A DNA stretch of 64,000 nt, taken from Persicirhabdus sediminis. GTDB taxonomy: Bacteria; Verrucomicrobiota; Verrucomicrobiia; Verrucomicrobiales; Akkermansiaceae. The translations under genes were made by a program, and so were the position numbers. Positions 17,939 through 28,422 of the stretch are shown piece after piece. The DNA is taken from NCBI RefSeq assembly GCF_016595495.1, contig NZ_JAENIM010000016.1, forward strand, positions 64,001 through 128,000, given 5' to 3'. Every line of letters begins with the position of its first letter. Position 1 is the first letter of the stretch. The notes under the pieces were generated by a model, which ran no database searches, had not been told where the DNA came from, and saw only the letters and a program-made list of their open reading frames with translations.

Positions 17939-18475
17939 TCACTTTTCTATTTCTCTTTTGAAAAGATCGACTTCGCCGGTTAGGCCGAGTTTTTCTAGCT
18001 GGCTGGAAACTTCCGTCACGCTGGGGATGGATAATTTCTCGTATCGAATTTGTTGTTCGTCAGGTGGAAAATCATCGTGGTCGAGCACGCGGCTGGCGAT
18101 GTGATAACACGCCCACGCGCGCCATGTGCGCAGCTCAGCTTGTGGGCTTTTTGCACTCATGCGGCTGGCTAGATGTTGGAAATGTCGCACCGGGTTGCCA
18201 ATGAAATCTTCCGGGTGGTAGTTGGCCAGCATCCAACGAATCGCGCGATAGGGGAGCGGGAATTTCTGTAGAATGCTATCAGCTGGATCTAGCTGACACA
18301 TGAATGATTTGTTCAGCTGTAGCAGCGCCTGTGCCGGCAGGTGGGCTTGCCACAATGATTGGGCGCACTCGAGACAGATCTGATAGTAGTTAGGGCCGCA
18401 TTCGTCACGCCACACACGGGTATCAGATGGCTTCAATGCGTGCTTGGGCAGCGGAAGGTACGGGCAGGATTTCAT
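17939..18475 (-). CDS. Hypothetical protein, 178 residues
   Basis: Not recognised. The protein is predicted soluble and mostly helical, with an early Cys/Trp-rich stretch (WRDECGPNYYQICLECAQSL, about 23-42) that suggests an all-helical repeat such as a TPR-like fold. HLPAQALLQLNK also fits a helix-turn-helix repeat. There is no signal peptide and no catalytic signature. The frame ends where the 18-base minisatellite begins, so array growth could alter its C-terminus. Divergent from the SDR gene with a short shared upstream region. Confidence 0.6.
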   Translation of the reverse strand: MKSCPYLPLPKHALKPSDTRVWRDECGPNYYQICLECAQSLWQAHLPAQALLQLNKSFMCQLDPADSILQKFPLPYRAIRWMLANYHPEDFIGNPVRHFQHLASRMSAKSPQAELRTWRAWACYHIASRVLDHDDFPPDEQQIRYEKLSIPSVTEVSSQLEKLGLTGEVDLFKREIEK

Positions 18476-18570
18476 GTCGTTGGTTAGGCTTTGGTTATCG
18501 GTGAGTGCTTGTTGGCATCATATATGGTCGTTTATTGCCAAGACATGCAAGTTCTGTATATTGCATGCCT

Positions 18571-19296
18571 ATGTCAGATAAAAAATTAGTTGTTATAACC
18601 GGTGCGAGTTCAGGAATAGGTGCAGCTATTGCCAAGCATTTTTCTCAGCAAGGTCATCCATTGTTATTGTTAGCTAGGAGGCTGGAAAATATGCAGGCGT
18701 TGGCTTTGCCTAACTGCATGTGTGTTGAGTTAGACGTTGCTGATGCGGCAGCTTTCACTAAGGCGATTGCCGATGCTGAAGCTCAGTATGGTCCGACGGA
18801 TTGTTTGGTTAACAACGCGGGGATCATGTTGCTAGGTGATATTGCTAATCAGGACGCAGATGAATGGAAGCGCATGTATGACGTCAATGTGATTGGCTTG
18901 CTCAATGGCATGCAGGCGGTGCTGGAGCCGATGAAACAACGCGAGCATGGAACGATCATTAATATTTCCTCAGTAGCTGGACGCAAAGGGTTTCCTAACC
19001 ATGCCGCTTATTGCGGTACGAAGTTTGCCGTTCATGCAATTGGCGAAACCGTGCGTGAGGAAGTTGCTGGAACTAACGTGCGTGTGATCACCATCGCTCC
19101 AGGCGCAGTGGAGACTGAGCTGCTCAGCCATACGACATCAGATGAAATCAAAGCGGGTTACAACGAATGGAAGGAATCTATCAACGGAGCTATCCATTCT
19201 GACGACATTGCGCGCAGTGTGGTCTTTGCCTATCAACAACCGCAAAATGTTTGCATCCGCGAGATTGTTTTGGCGCCAACCAAACAGCAGCCGTAG
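18571..19296 (+). CDS. Short-chain dehydrogenase/reductase (SDR) family oxidoreductase
   Basis: Classical SDR, about 242 residues from MSDKKLVV. Upstream in-frame starts at 18565 and 18505 are less likely because the Rossmann strand should begin near the N-terminus. The NAD(P) motif is GASSGIG, the NNAG motif is present, and catalytic residues are Ser in NISSVAG with Tyr and Lys in AAYCGTKFAV. An Arg pair after strand two (ARRLE) suggests NADP preference. It resembles the YdfG-like subgroup, whose members reduce hydroxy acids or aldehydes, but the substrate cannot be inferred. Monocistronic, convergent with the GNAT gene across a shared terminator. Confidence 0.88.
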   Translation: MSDKKLVVITGASSGIGAAIAKHFSQQGHPLLLLARRLENMQALALPNCMCVELDVADAAAFTKAIADAEAQYGPTDCLVNNAGIMLLGDIANQDADEWKRMYDVNVIGLLNGMQAVLEPMKQREHGTIINISSVAGRKGFPNHAAYCGTKFAVHAIGETVREEVAGTNVRVITIAPGAVETELLSHTTSDEIKAGYNEWKESINGAIHSDDIARSVVFAYQQPQNVCIREIVLAPTKQQP

Positions 19297-19348
19297 GTAT
19301 CTAAGTTAGTATTTTTTATTACCTCTGCTAGGGGTGAAATTTTTCCAA

Positions 19349-19390
19349 CAAAAAACCACAATGACGGTGGGACGTCCTTGTGGTTTTTTC
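19349..19390. terminator. Bidirectional terminator between SDR and GNAT genes
   Basis: AAAAAACCACAA and TTGTGGTTTTTT form a 12-base arm pair around a 16-base loop that is itself partly complementary. A/T runs lie on both sides, so it can end transcription from either convergent gene. Confidence 0.85.
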
Positions 19391-19421
19391 GTTAATCTGG
19401 CGATATAGGGAATGCCTGAGC

Positions 19422-19907
19422 TTAGGCGATCGCTTTTTCCATGTAACACGGGCGCGATCCGTAGCCGGAGAGGTCGGCATTGCACTGCGCTGGGGTGAAT
19501 CCTTTTTTCGACCAATAGTCTGGGGCATCTTGCACGGCGACGAGACTGATGCGTTTATAGCTGTGGCTCGCTGCGTAGTTGTTGCAATAGTCGAGCAAGT
19601 GCTGGGCGACGCCCATGTTGCGCGCTTTTGGGCATACCGCCATGTCGTGGATGTAGAAGGTATCGCCATCGCCTGGGAAGTCGGTGAATTCGTGCATTTT
19701 TGGCGCTGAGCCTTGTTCCCATGGATGGGCTAGCACGTAGCCCAGCACGCGACCTAGGTCGTCGGTGCAGACACAGCAGGCGTCTGGGTTCTCATGCCAT
19801 TTGTGGGCTAAAACATCAATTTCCTCGGCTCCGACGTCTTTAAAACAAAGTCGTTGGATTCGTTCGATCGAGGAAGCGTCATTATCGTTTATTGGTCGGC
19901 ACTGCAT
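19422..19907 (-). CDS. GNAT family N-acetyltransferase
   Basis: A 161-residue single GNAT domain that would transfer an acetyl group from acetyl-CoA to an unknown amine. The acetyl-CoA pyrophosphate loop is in MAVCPKARNMGVAQHLLDYC (Q/RxxGxA type). It is preceded by strand GRVLGYVLAHPW and followed by RISLVAVQDAPDYWSKKGF, where the YW..GF end is typical. N-terminal residues 1-30 look like the acceptor-binding helices. No clear hint of substrate from the neighbours. Confidence 0.85.
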   Translation of the reverse strand: MQCRPINDNDASSIERIQRLCFKDVGAEEIDVLAHKWHENPDACCVCTDDLGRVLGYVLAHPWEQGSAPKMHEFTDFPGDGDTFYIHDMAVCPKARNMGVAQHLLDYCNNYAASHSYKRISLVAVQDAPDYWSKKGFTPAQCNADLSGYGSRPCYMEKAIA

Positions 19908-20122
19908 AATCTTAAATTTATACCATCATATACGCCGATTGCACCCCCATAGTTAATGAGTAAGCAATACGCGACGGGTGTTTAAGAGGTTTTGCACGAC
20001 TGCCTGTCGCTTAGCGACAATGCTTGTTCGACTTCTGGGGGAGTTGTCGCTCAACATCTGCCTGAGCGGTAAATTGTCGTTCCAGCTAGCTAAGCGCAAA
20101 CTTAACCAGCTGGGATGTCTGA

Positions 20123-23100
20123 TTAATCAATGACTCTGACGAGCAGGCGGATGAATGATTTTGCCGCGCTATGGTTTTGGTTTGGCGAAATGGCAATGGA
20201 CTCTGGTGAACCAGCTGTGGTGCGCAGGTCGAAATCTGGGTTAACTTCTCCAGTTAGTCCGTGACTTCTAAATGTCGCCACTGGCTGCCAGCTCGCTAAG
20301 TCAGTGGACTGTTGCACAATGTATTCGATGTCGTCGCGGTCCGGGTAGCGGTTGAAGGTAAATTCGTCTTCTTGCAGGCGTGGATGGTGTGACCTATCAG
20401 AGCTGGTTGGGTCTCCACCTAATGCGTATTCGAGCAGGTTGCTCAGCCCGCTTCTGTTCGGGTCAGCTAGCATCGATTGATTCTCGTCTGATAGACTTGA
20501 GTAGTTAGTGATCCAGCCAGTGTAGCCGGTGAGCTCAGTCGGGGCGTCATTTTTATGAATGATCAACTCTGGCTGACCAAATCCAGCTCCCTGAGTTAGG
20601 CTGTCCAGATAGATGCCAATGCCATAGTTAGGGGCGGTGCCATTAATCCAGCTATCTACGATGTGCGTGACGTCTGTTATGAGCTGTGTGCCTATCTCGA
20701 CGGTGGTGACATTTGAGGTGATCAAGGTTTCATCCTCCTGCGAACCAGGACCAACGGGCTCACCGCTGAGCGTGGCCCATGCGTACTGAGGTTTATTGTC
20801 GGTGGTATTCCAGCTCCCCCCTGTGATGCGCCCTAACCATAAACCTGACTGGCCACCAGTATTGAGTATGCCTTCAAAGCTTAGGGTGATTTCGGCGCTG
20901 TCACCGCGCACGGGGTCGAAGTCGCCTACTAGGCTGAGGTCATACTGGAAAAATGCCGAGATGTGTCTATTAGCTTCATCGTCGTTGCCGCGCTCGCGAA
21001 TGACATAGCTACCCGTCGTGCTGCCCTGATCAGCGGGTTCAGCTGCTGGTGTTGTTATGCCGCCTGTTAGCGGTGGATTGATGCTTGAGCTAATGTCTAT
21101 GCTGATGGTCGCTGGCTGTGAGTCAAACTCGCCGTCGTTAGCCTTAAAGGTGAATTTGTCATTGCCGTAGTATCCAACATTAGCCGTATAGTTAGCAATG
21201 TTGTCTATCACTGTCACTTTGCCGTAGCGTGGTGAGTCAACAATGTGATAGGTGAGCGGATCATTTTCCACATCATTCGCAAGCAGCTCGATGGCAATCG
21301 AGCCATTTCTATGCATGGAGACAAAGGCATCTTCTGCAACTGGGGCATCATTTACAGGTCTTATTTCTAGCTGGATGTATCCAAGGTTATATGACGCTAG
21401 GGACCCGTCGTTTACTTTGAATGAAAATCGATCGATGCCAAAATAATCAGCTCTTGGGGTATAGCTGGCAATGTTGCCGTCTAGCGACACATTGCCATTG
21501 GCTGGCGGATCAACGATGGTGTAGGTGAGAGAGTGTGTGCTAGAACTTTTCGACGATAAGATAATTTCTATCGTGTCGTCTTCATCAAGGGCGACAGATT
21601 GATCCAGCGCGACGGGTGCATTATCGATGACTGATCGAATAGTCAGAGCCGCTAACACAGGGTAGCTGCTGTTTTCGCCAGCATCAATGCGTATGTTAGG
21701 GTTGTCTTCATCAATTTCGACAATTGTGGTGACGCGTTCGAGATTATTGAGCGTTGGTCCATCTGAAGTCGTTGGGTCATGAATTTCCACTCCATTGATA
21801 CATAGACTGTTATTTTGCGGGTAGCTGTGATAGCCGCGGCTGTTTGGGTCTTCGCTGGTACTGCCCATCCAGCAGCTGAGCTCGTAGCGGCCAGGCGCTA
21901 GGTCGTACATGCTCCACGAACGATTATTACCAGTCATTTCCGCACCTGCCGCATACAATACTCCAACATCTTCCAGCGGGCTGAGGCGAGAGTTGAGCAA
22001 ATATAGATTTGAACTCCATCCGTAATTAAGTCCATCGAATGGATCCGTTGTATTGCTAGCTGATAGGCCATTGCATTCTATCCATGGGATACCTTCGCCA
22101 CTGGTAGTTCCAGCCAGCTCGCTAGCCTGATAGATTACATTCATGCCGACAGCGCCGCGTAGATCTATGGTCACGGTTGTTGTGTTGGACATGCGTGTTT
22201 GGCCGTCGGCGTCGATGGTTTCTAATCGATACTCAAATGTCTCGCGGCCTAGCGCGACTTCTGGTGGCTCATAGGTGAAACTTCCATCTTCATTGACGTT
22301 CAGTTGTCCGCGGGTGGTTTTTTTGTTGCCCGCATTTTTGACGATTACAGAGGTGGCGCCACTAGGTGTGGCGTCATTAGCTAACAGTCCGGGAGCTGGG
22401 ACAACTAAGGTTTCACCTTGGAAGGCTTGATAGTTATCAGGTGTAGCGCCTAGCAACCCTTCTTCTGGGTAATCTAGCTGGGATAATTCAATGGCGACAA
22501 TGACGGGAGTGGCGTCGCCAAGTGCTTGGATCGTTAGGAATCCATCAGCCACTTCTATGGTTTTAGTGACGGTTTCTTCGCGGTTATAATCAATGCCATC
22601 ATCGAGGAAGTAGGTTCTACCTTCGATGGTGATGCTGTCGTCTGATAGGCGGGTGTCTGTTGCCCCTAAGGTCATGTGTACATCGTAGGCTCCTTTGGGC
22701 ACAGCGATTTCCCAGACGTCGTCATTTTCCATCACGATATACGACCACTCCATTTCGTATTTATCGATCACGGTGTAGAAATCTAGCATGCTAGGGAAGT
22801 ATTCTTTGACGGTTCGCTCAGTATACATCTTAGCGGTTTCTTTTGATTTCCAGCCAAAGATGCTGCCGTCTAGCTGCTCGCTCACGCTTTCCATGCCAGC
22901 AAAAACCCAATCGGAGTCGATATAGACGGGCTCGCCTGGATCCGCAGTATTACCGCTGTATTTGGGCAGCAGGTAGCGCGGCATGGGAACTCCAAATTTG
23001 ATTTTTCTAGCGAAGCCAGTATTAGCTTTTGCTAAGAGTTTAATGGTCACTTTTGCCGTGTCGCTGGCTCCTTGGCTATCACTCAGGGTGTAGGTGAAGC

Positions 23101-26100
23101 TGTCTACATATTCGCCATTAGTTAGAAACTCTTGCTTCATCAGGATAGGAGTCGGATCGTAATAGATGACGGGATCACCAGCTGTGTAGCGCAGTGAACA
23201 TCCTGCTGAGGTGATCGTGCCACAGCTGAATGTAGGGTTTGGATCAGGCGTGATGTCATTAGCTAGCAGGCTGCCGACTGCAATGATGTGGTTAGGGTAA
23301 TCTGCCGCTAGAGTAAGATCAGCTAGATTAGAGTGGTGGTCATTGATAGCTATAGGCGCTGCGTAGTTGCCGGTGATCTTGACGGTGACCTTGGCTGTGC
23401 TGGTTGATCCATTCGCGTCGCTCATTGTGTAACTGAATTCATCCAGCGCCGTTTCTCCGGGAGCTAGTGGCCCAAAGATTGATGGGGTGTCGTAAATCAG
23501 GCTGAGATGGTTCTCTTCGTTGAGGGAGATTTTAACTCCATGTTTCGACTCGCTAGACCAACTCGTTAGGGTGAGCGGCACTATTGTTTGGTTAACGTCA
23601 TTGGCAAACAATTCATCAGTGGTGATGTTTAGCGGACTCATGCCCATGGTGGTGAACTCATCGTCAACCGCAATTGATTCTTTTTGTTCGCCTAGGATGC
23701 GGACATTCACGGTGGCTGCTTGTTGGGCAACTTGTCCCGTGTTGTCGCGTGGTGTGTAGGTGAAGCTATCCCATACGACTTCTCCCTGAGGGACGGTGAA
23801 ATACCCAGCTGGATGATATGCGATTGTACCGTTGTTAGCGTCCCATGAGATAGGTACACCGTGCTCACTTTGGGAGTCAATGTGGTCGATTTCCAGCGGA
23901 CCCGTAGAGGTGTTGATATCGTTACTTAGTAGGTAGCTGGCATACCATTGGCTCGGGGTGACGTCGCCAGAGTTGACTTGATCGTCGATACCAAGCGGCG
24001 GTTTGTGATTGCCTGAGACATTTACGACGACCTCGGCGCTGGCTTGCCGCCATGCGCCTGCAATGATGTTTGTTCTCGACCCATTGACATATTCTCCAAC
24101 AAAACCGTAGTCTTCGATGGTGTAATTGAAAGTATCTCGCATGCTTTCACCATTGCCTAACGCGTAATGATTTTCGCCTGGTAGGTAACGAAGAGCATCA
24201 TACTTAGGTCCGAGAATTTCCAGTTGGTTTAGACGAATTCGGCGATTACCGTTAGCATTAGCAATTTGGTCATAGTCGCTATGATACAGCAAAGTGATCT
24301 GCCATGCGTCAGCTTGAATTCCCGGAGGAACGATAATTTTGCACCAATTGCTCTCTAGCCAAGTGCCGGATTCAGGTGTGTAGAGTTCGCGTTGATAGAC
24401 AACTTCGCCATTGAGTTCTAGCGTGAGTGCTAGGTTGTAAAACAGCTTGTTGTTTGAACTGTACATGTTGATTTCTTCAACCAGTGATGCAGGGAATTCG
24501 ACTCTCATATAAGCCGAATCAACCGCACCTTTAGTCCAACAGAAGGTCTCGGTGTCACCATCTATCAAATTCGCCATGTATATCTGCGCATCTTCAGTAG
24601 TGTCTAGTGTTTCTCCGCTGAATATAATTTCGCCATTGAGCACGTTGCGCTCAGTATTCTCTATCACACTGATCTCAGCGCCATATTCCGATATGGCGTC
24701 AACCTGCGCTAGACGAATGCCAGATTCGGGGGCGAGTGTTTTGCCTTCAGCTTCCATTGCCTGTCGAGCTGCTCTGATAGCCTCAGCATCGTTGATTAGT
24801 AGTGAATTGATAGGAATGATAAGCTCAGCTTGATCGCTACCAGCTATAGGGCCGTCATCAACGGCGACGAGTGGGCCGGCTGAAAGGCTTCCTTGATAGT
24901 TGATTAGGATGCTTTCCGTGATGTTGGCTTTGTATTTGTTAGCTTTTGGGCAGCTGATTGTAATGTAATGCCGCCCTGATGTATCTGGGTTGAAGGTTAA
25001 GCGTAATATGCCGTCATCTTGAAACTCTGCATGTGTGACTACTTCGCGTCCGTCGATAGAGTCGATAAAGCTGCTGTATGCAATTTCAAACTCGCTGCGC
25101 AATAGGCCATCATCTTCAGCCGGATCAAAGTAGGCACTTTTACAGTCGATATCGTAATAGTAGCTACCGCTGGCCTCATCGTAGCTGAGGTCTTGATCAG
25201 TTAGTGGTTCGCCATTGTTGATAATTAGATCTCGCACACGAAAGATGCGCGGGCGCAGTTGAGCGGTGTAATTTTTCTCGATGGTGGCATTTTGTAGTTC
25301 TAGCCCAGAAAAACGTCCTTGCACCCAGTGGTCCATCCATTCTTCTTTGTTATAGGTAGGTCGTTCTGTTGGGTCGAGGTGATCATCTGGTGAATACCCG
25401 CTAGGGAATGTTAGGTTGGCTAAGTTTTCTAATGGTGGTCGACAATTGCTAAACCAATAGGCTTTTGCTCCAAGATCCGCTGCTTGTTCTGCGCTGTATT
25501 GGAAAGACGCGTTGTTGTAGATTTGTTGATTGGTGTAGCCGAAATACCTAACGGTTTGCGGCTCGGGCTGAGCAATGTCAGTGACTAGGTGAGGGATATA
25601 GTCTGGGTGGGTTTCGCGGGCTGGGTATAAGCGATAGGCATTGTTACCCAAGTGAAGCTCAATGATATCATTGTATCCATCAGCTCCGCCATTGAAATGG
25701 TTAGCGCGCATTAGACTGATGTCTACGCGTCGCATTTCTGGCTGAATTTCAGGGTCTAACTCTAGGAAGGTGATGTCTTTGAATATCTTAGAGGAGACAG
25801 ATGGCTCAGGGCGTGTATTGCATAGAATCTGCATGATGTTAGCTAGCGTACCACCAATGATTTCTTCGTGTCCGCCAGCTGAAATATAGACTCCAACACG
25901 GAAGCCGAGAACGGTTGGGTTGATAAACGAATTCTTACCTGAGTTATTGTGGTGCCCCAAACCATCGCCCATGCCTAAGCCGCTATTATGGTCGCGTAAT
26001 AAGATAGGGTTGATGTAGGCAGTATCGTAGGTGTACCAGCGGTCCATGCCGTTGAGGATACCATGACCAAATAGGTTGATGTGGGTGGCATCCATATAAT

Positions 26101-27877
26101 AGCTGCCGTTGATTAGAGTGTGGCCACCATAAGCAGTATTATTGCGAGTTACGATTGCAGACCTGCTAGTAAGGACGTTATCAAACAGGGGGTTGAGGTT
26201 CTCTTGATCACCGTCAATTTCAGCATCAAAGTAGGTTGGACGTGACAGATCAAAGACATTTTCGACCCCACCTTTGGTATCAAAATTGTATGCCGCTCTG
26301 CTGAATCCAGCCACAATGTTATCTTCTACTCTCAGGTAGTGCGCCTCGATGTGAAAGCCAGTCTCACCGCATAGTGCGATGTTATTGATGAATGTCCCAA
26401 TGCTGTCTTGTTCGTGCACTGCAAAACCTGCTAGGCGACAAACATATGAAGCACTGTTTTCAACACGCACGTTGGACCCCTTATTCAAAAGTCCCATGCC
26501 AATGCTGTCGGTGAAGGTGCAGGAGTAAATCCTAGCTGGATCAGATGCGCCGCACATCGCCTGGGCAAATTGAATGGTTAGGGCGTTTCTACCAAAAGGG
26601 TTGTAGGCTGGTTCTGCTAGTGAGCCATTGGCTGACCATGTTGGGTTTCGTTGGACCTCATTCAAATCTGTTCGACCCATACCGTCAAAGGCGACATTGC
26701 GAATGTCTCCGCGGTTGTGGTGCATCAGCATCATGTGACCGCGACCGGTGAATTCGGTGATGTCGTTATCATTTCCACCTAAGCCCAAAGCGGCGTCTTT
26801 GTAGGTGACGGTTTGGTTTCGCTGACTGAATTCACTAACAATAGATACGTTGCGGCTTAGGTTGATGACGTGCAACATCGCTTTCACCTCTTGCGGGGCG
26901 AGTTCTTCATCTGTCAGTGGGATTTGATTGCCATCGGCATCGCGTCTCCACGGCTGGCGTGGAAAATTATTCCAATTAGATCTTTCTGTGAGAGCTTGCC
27001 AGCTGTCTAGACTTGGGTCGATGCTTTGTATTTCTTCTATGCTAACGAGATTACGCTCCTTAGCAGTCGCCGCGGTACTGCTGAAAATACGCCCTGAGAC
27101 GGTAGCTTCTGGTTGCTTGACTGTAGTGAAATGAACCGTTCTCCCGTTGTTGTTGATAGAGCTAATTTGGCGCAGCTCGTCACCACTACCATCAGCTGAA
27201 TATCCAGCCAATGCTATCAGATCACCAACTTTCCAGCCATGTGGGGTGGTAGGAAATGTTAGGCTGGTGGAGCCAGCTGGAATGGCCTCAATCGCTGCAT
27301 AGCTATCTTTACTGGCACCGTGCATTTCTACTTTGCCGAGCACAATAATTCCCTGACCGAGGTGGTAGGGGTCGTAATCAGGGCTCATGGAGTTGGTGTC
27401 AAATCCACCATTCAAATCCTCGATGGTAATAGTCGCATTGTAGGCCGATTCGATTGGCTCTAATTGACTGCCAACCTGCAGGAATCCGATTTCACTAACG
27501 ACGAGAGTGTCGCAGCGTAATGCTGTGTCTCTATCGGCTGCAAATTTCAAGCAGCCATCGACACGTATGGTCATGACTGACTCGGTGTGGACTTCATCCA
27601 CCGTGACCACGTGGTCATCACTAATCAAGACACGAGCGCCCTGAGTTGGTACCGATCCACTAGCCCAAGTATTTGTATCAGACCACGAGCCAGAGGTGAC
27701 ACTAACATGGGTGCAGTGATCTGTGCTAACGAGCGCCATGACTGCCGCACGTTCATGGTCGCGATCAGCGAGAAAATCAGCATCAGGCGGTATGGCTGCT
27801 ACGCCATTTGTGAATATGAATATACTTAGCAGACTAACTAAGCACGCCGATGTTATATAATTTTTAATTTGGACCAT
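20123..27877 (-). CDS. Giant secreted G8-domain protein (paralog 1)
   Basis: A 2584-residue extracellular protein. Domains in order: signal peptide (1-28); G8 domain (about 50-190, SGSWSDTNTW and VPTQGARVLI); a long parallel beta-helix-like region (about 330-760, LRVEDNIVAGF); four cadherin/Ig-like repeats marked by ..DD...LL.ND (about 1030-1600); a malectin/CBM-like beta-sandwich (about 1620-1800); another Ig-like repeat; a second CBM-like domain (about 1910-2080); two tandem cadherin-like repeats (about 2085-2270); a DNRLRE-like domain (about 2287-2430); and a tail with NLLEYALGGDP and a final beta module. G8 plus beta-helix is the architecture of the CEMIP/TMEM2 group, so polysaccharide binding or cleavage is the best guess. 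The GAGGGGTAGAGAT leader before the ATG resembles that of its paralog. The enzyme activity is not shown. Confidence 0.85.
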   Translation of the reverse strand: MVQIKNYITSACLVSLLSIFIFTNGVAAIPPDADFLADRDHERAAVMALVSTDHCTHVSVTSGSWSDTNTWASGSVPTQGARVLISDDHVVTVDEVHTESVMTIRVDGCLKFAADRDTALRCDTLVVSEIGFLQVGSQLEPIESAYNATITIEDLNGGFDTNSMSPDYDPYHLGQGIIVLGKVEMHGASKDSYAAIEAIPAGSTSLTFPTTPHGWKVGDLIALAGYSADGSGDELRQISSINNNGRTVHFTTVKQPEATVSGRIFSSTAATAKERNLVSIEEIQSIDPSLDSWQALTERSNWNNFPRQPWRRDADGNQIPLTDEELAPQEVKAMLHVINLSRNVSIVSEFSQRNQTVTYKDAALGLGGNDNDITEFTGRGHMMLMHHNRGDIRNVAFDGMGRTDLNEVQRNPTWSANGSLAEPAYNPFGRNALTIQFAQAMCGASDPARIYSCTFTDSIGMGLLNKGSNVRVENSASYVCRLAGFAVHEQDSIGTFINNIALCGETGFHIEAHYLRVEDNIVAGFSRAAYNFDTKGGVENVFDLSRPTYFDAEIDGDQENLNPLFDNVLTSRSAIVTRNNTAYGGHTLINGSYYMDATHINLFGHGILNGMDRWYTYDTAYINPILLRDHNSGLGMGDGLGHHNNSGKNSFINPTVLGFRVGVYISAGGHEEIIGGTLANIMQILCNTRPEPSVSSKIFKDITFLELDPEIQPEMRRVDISLMRANHFNGGADGYNDIIELHLGNNAYRLYPARETHPDYIPHLVTDIAQPEPQTVRYFGYTNQQIYNNASFQYSAEQAADLGAKAYWFSNCRPPLENLANLTFPSGYSPDDHLDPTERPTYNKEEWMDHWVQGRFSGLELQNATIEKNYTAQLRPRIFRVRDLIINNGEPLTDQDLSYDEASGSYYYDIDCKSAYFDPAEDDGLLRSEFEIAYSSFIDSIDGREVVTHAEFQDDGILRLTFNPDTSGRHYITISCPKANKYKANITESILINYQGSLSAGPLVAVDDGPIAGSDQAELIIPINSLLINDAEAIRAARQAMEAEGKTLAPESGIRLAQVDAISEYGAEISVIENTERNVLNGEIIFSGETLDTTEDAQIYMANLIDGDTETFCWTKGAVDSAYMRVEFPASLVEEINMYSSNNKLFYNLALTLELNGEVVYQRELYTPESGTWLESNWCKIIVPPGIQADAWQITLLYHSDYDQIANANGNRRIRLNQLEILGPKYDALRYLPGENHYALGNGESMRDTFNYTIEDYGFVGEYVNGSRTNIIAGAWRQASAEVVVNVSGNHKPPLGIDDQVNSGDVTPSQWYASYLLSNDINTSTGPLEIDHIDSQSEHGVPISWDANNGTIAYHPAGYFTVPQGEVVWDSFTYTPRDNTGQVAQQAATVNVRILGEQKESIAVDDEFTTMGMSPLNITTDELFANDVNQTIVPLTLTSWSSESKHGVKISLNEENHLSLIYDTPSIFGPLAPGETALDEFSYTMSDANGSTSTAKVTVKITGNYAAPIAINDHHSNLADLTLAADYPNHIIAVGSLLANDITPDPNPTFSCGTITSAGCSLRYTAGDPVIYYDPTPILMKQEFLTNGEYVDSFTYTLSDSQGASDTAKVTIKLLAKANTGFARKIKFGVPMPRYLLPKYSGNTADPGEPVYIDSDWVFAGMESVSEQLDGSIFGWKSKETAKMYTERTVKEYFPSMLDFYTVIDKYEMEWSYIVMENDDVWEIAVPKGAYDVHMTLGATDTRLSDDSITIEGRTYFLDDGIDYNREETVTKTIEVADGFLTIQALGDATPVIVAIELSQLDYPEEGLLGATPDNYQAFQGETLVVPAPGLLANDATPSGATSVIVKNAGNKKTTRGQLNVNEDGSFTYEPPEVALGRETFEYRLETIDADGQTRMSNTTTVTIDLRGAVGMNVIYQASELAGTTSGEGIPWIECNGLSASNTTDPFDGLNYGWSSNLYLLNSRLSPLEDVGVLYAAGAEMTGNNRSWSMYDLAPGRYELSCWMGSTSEDPNSRGYHSYPQNNSLCINGVEIHDPTTSDGPTLNNLERVTTIVEIDEDNPNIRIDAGENSSYPVLAALTIRSVIDNAPVALDQSVALDEDDTIEIILSSKSSSTHSLTYTIVDPPANGNVSLDGNIASYTPRADYFGIDRFSFKVNDGSLASYNLGYIQLEIRPVNDAPVAEDAFVSMHRNGSIAIELLANDVENDPLTYHIVDSPRYGKVTVIDNIANYTANVGYYGNDKFTFKANDGEFDSQPATISIDISSSINPPLTGGITTPAAEPADQGSTTGSYVIRERGNDDEANRHISAFFQYDLSLVGDFDPVRGDSAEITLSFEGILNTGGQSGLWLGRITGGSWNTTDNKPQYAWATLSGEPVGPGSQEDETLITSNVTTVEIGTQLITDVTHIVDSWINGTAPNYGIGIYLDSLTQGAGFGQPELIIHKNDAPTELTGYTGWITNYSSLSDENQSMLADPNRSGLSNLLEYALGGDPTSSDRSHHPRLQEDEFTFNRYPDRDDIEYIVQQSTDLASWQPVATFRSHGLTGEVNPDFDLRTTAGSPESIAISPNQNHSAAKSFIRLLVRVID

Positions 27878-28107
27878 ATCTCTACCCCTCGCTCTGACAA
27901 TTTATACAAATTGATATCTCGAACTCACTGATGATTGGGATACGATGTGGTGGACAAATCTAGCTAAGCTCAATCCAGAACACTTTGTTGCGAATTACAA
28001 AAAGCAAAATATCTGTATGACGACAAGTGTAATGGTCGGATGTAGCTAGCTTAATCGCTTTTTCTGTAGATGTAACCGCAGGTCGTTTGTTTTGTTAAAT
28101 TTTATTG

Positions 28108-28335
28108 TTAGGCTGGCTCTGCTGTGAGACTAACCGGGAATGCTTTTTTACATACATTGACACGAAGTCGCGTGAATACGTGAGTATCAGAATTTTCTGT
28201 TGTCGGTGTGATGATTAATTTTTCTAGCGATCCACCTGATACATTGCAGATTCCTGTAGAGGTGTAGTTGATAATGCCGTCGGGTGTAAGTTCTACGCTT
28301 AGTGAAAATGATAGACAAAAAAAGGCTAATGATTC
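28108..28335 (-). pseudogene. Relic C-terminus of a third G8-family gene
   Basis: In the spacer between the two giant genes, the minus strand encodes about 75 residues containing VELTPDG, then SGGSLEKLIITP, then VFTRLRVNV, then a stop at 28108. This matches in order and spacing the last residues of both neighbours (SGSPEKISISP...VFLRLKVIV and AGSPESIAISP...FIRLLVRV). The frame is closed upstream by TAA at 28336-28338, so only the tail survives. It is most simply explained as the remains of a third paralog lost by deletion or recombination. Confidence 0.7.
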
Positions 28336-28422
28336 TTAGCTGAAAAACGCAGAGGAAATAAATCCACTGCGCTTGTCAGACTAGGAAATCACTAGCCTAA
28401 TGGTAATTGCTAGATCTTGACC

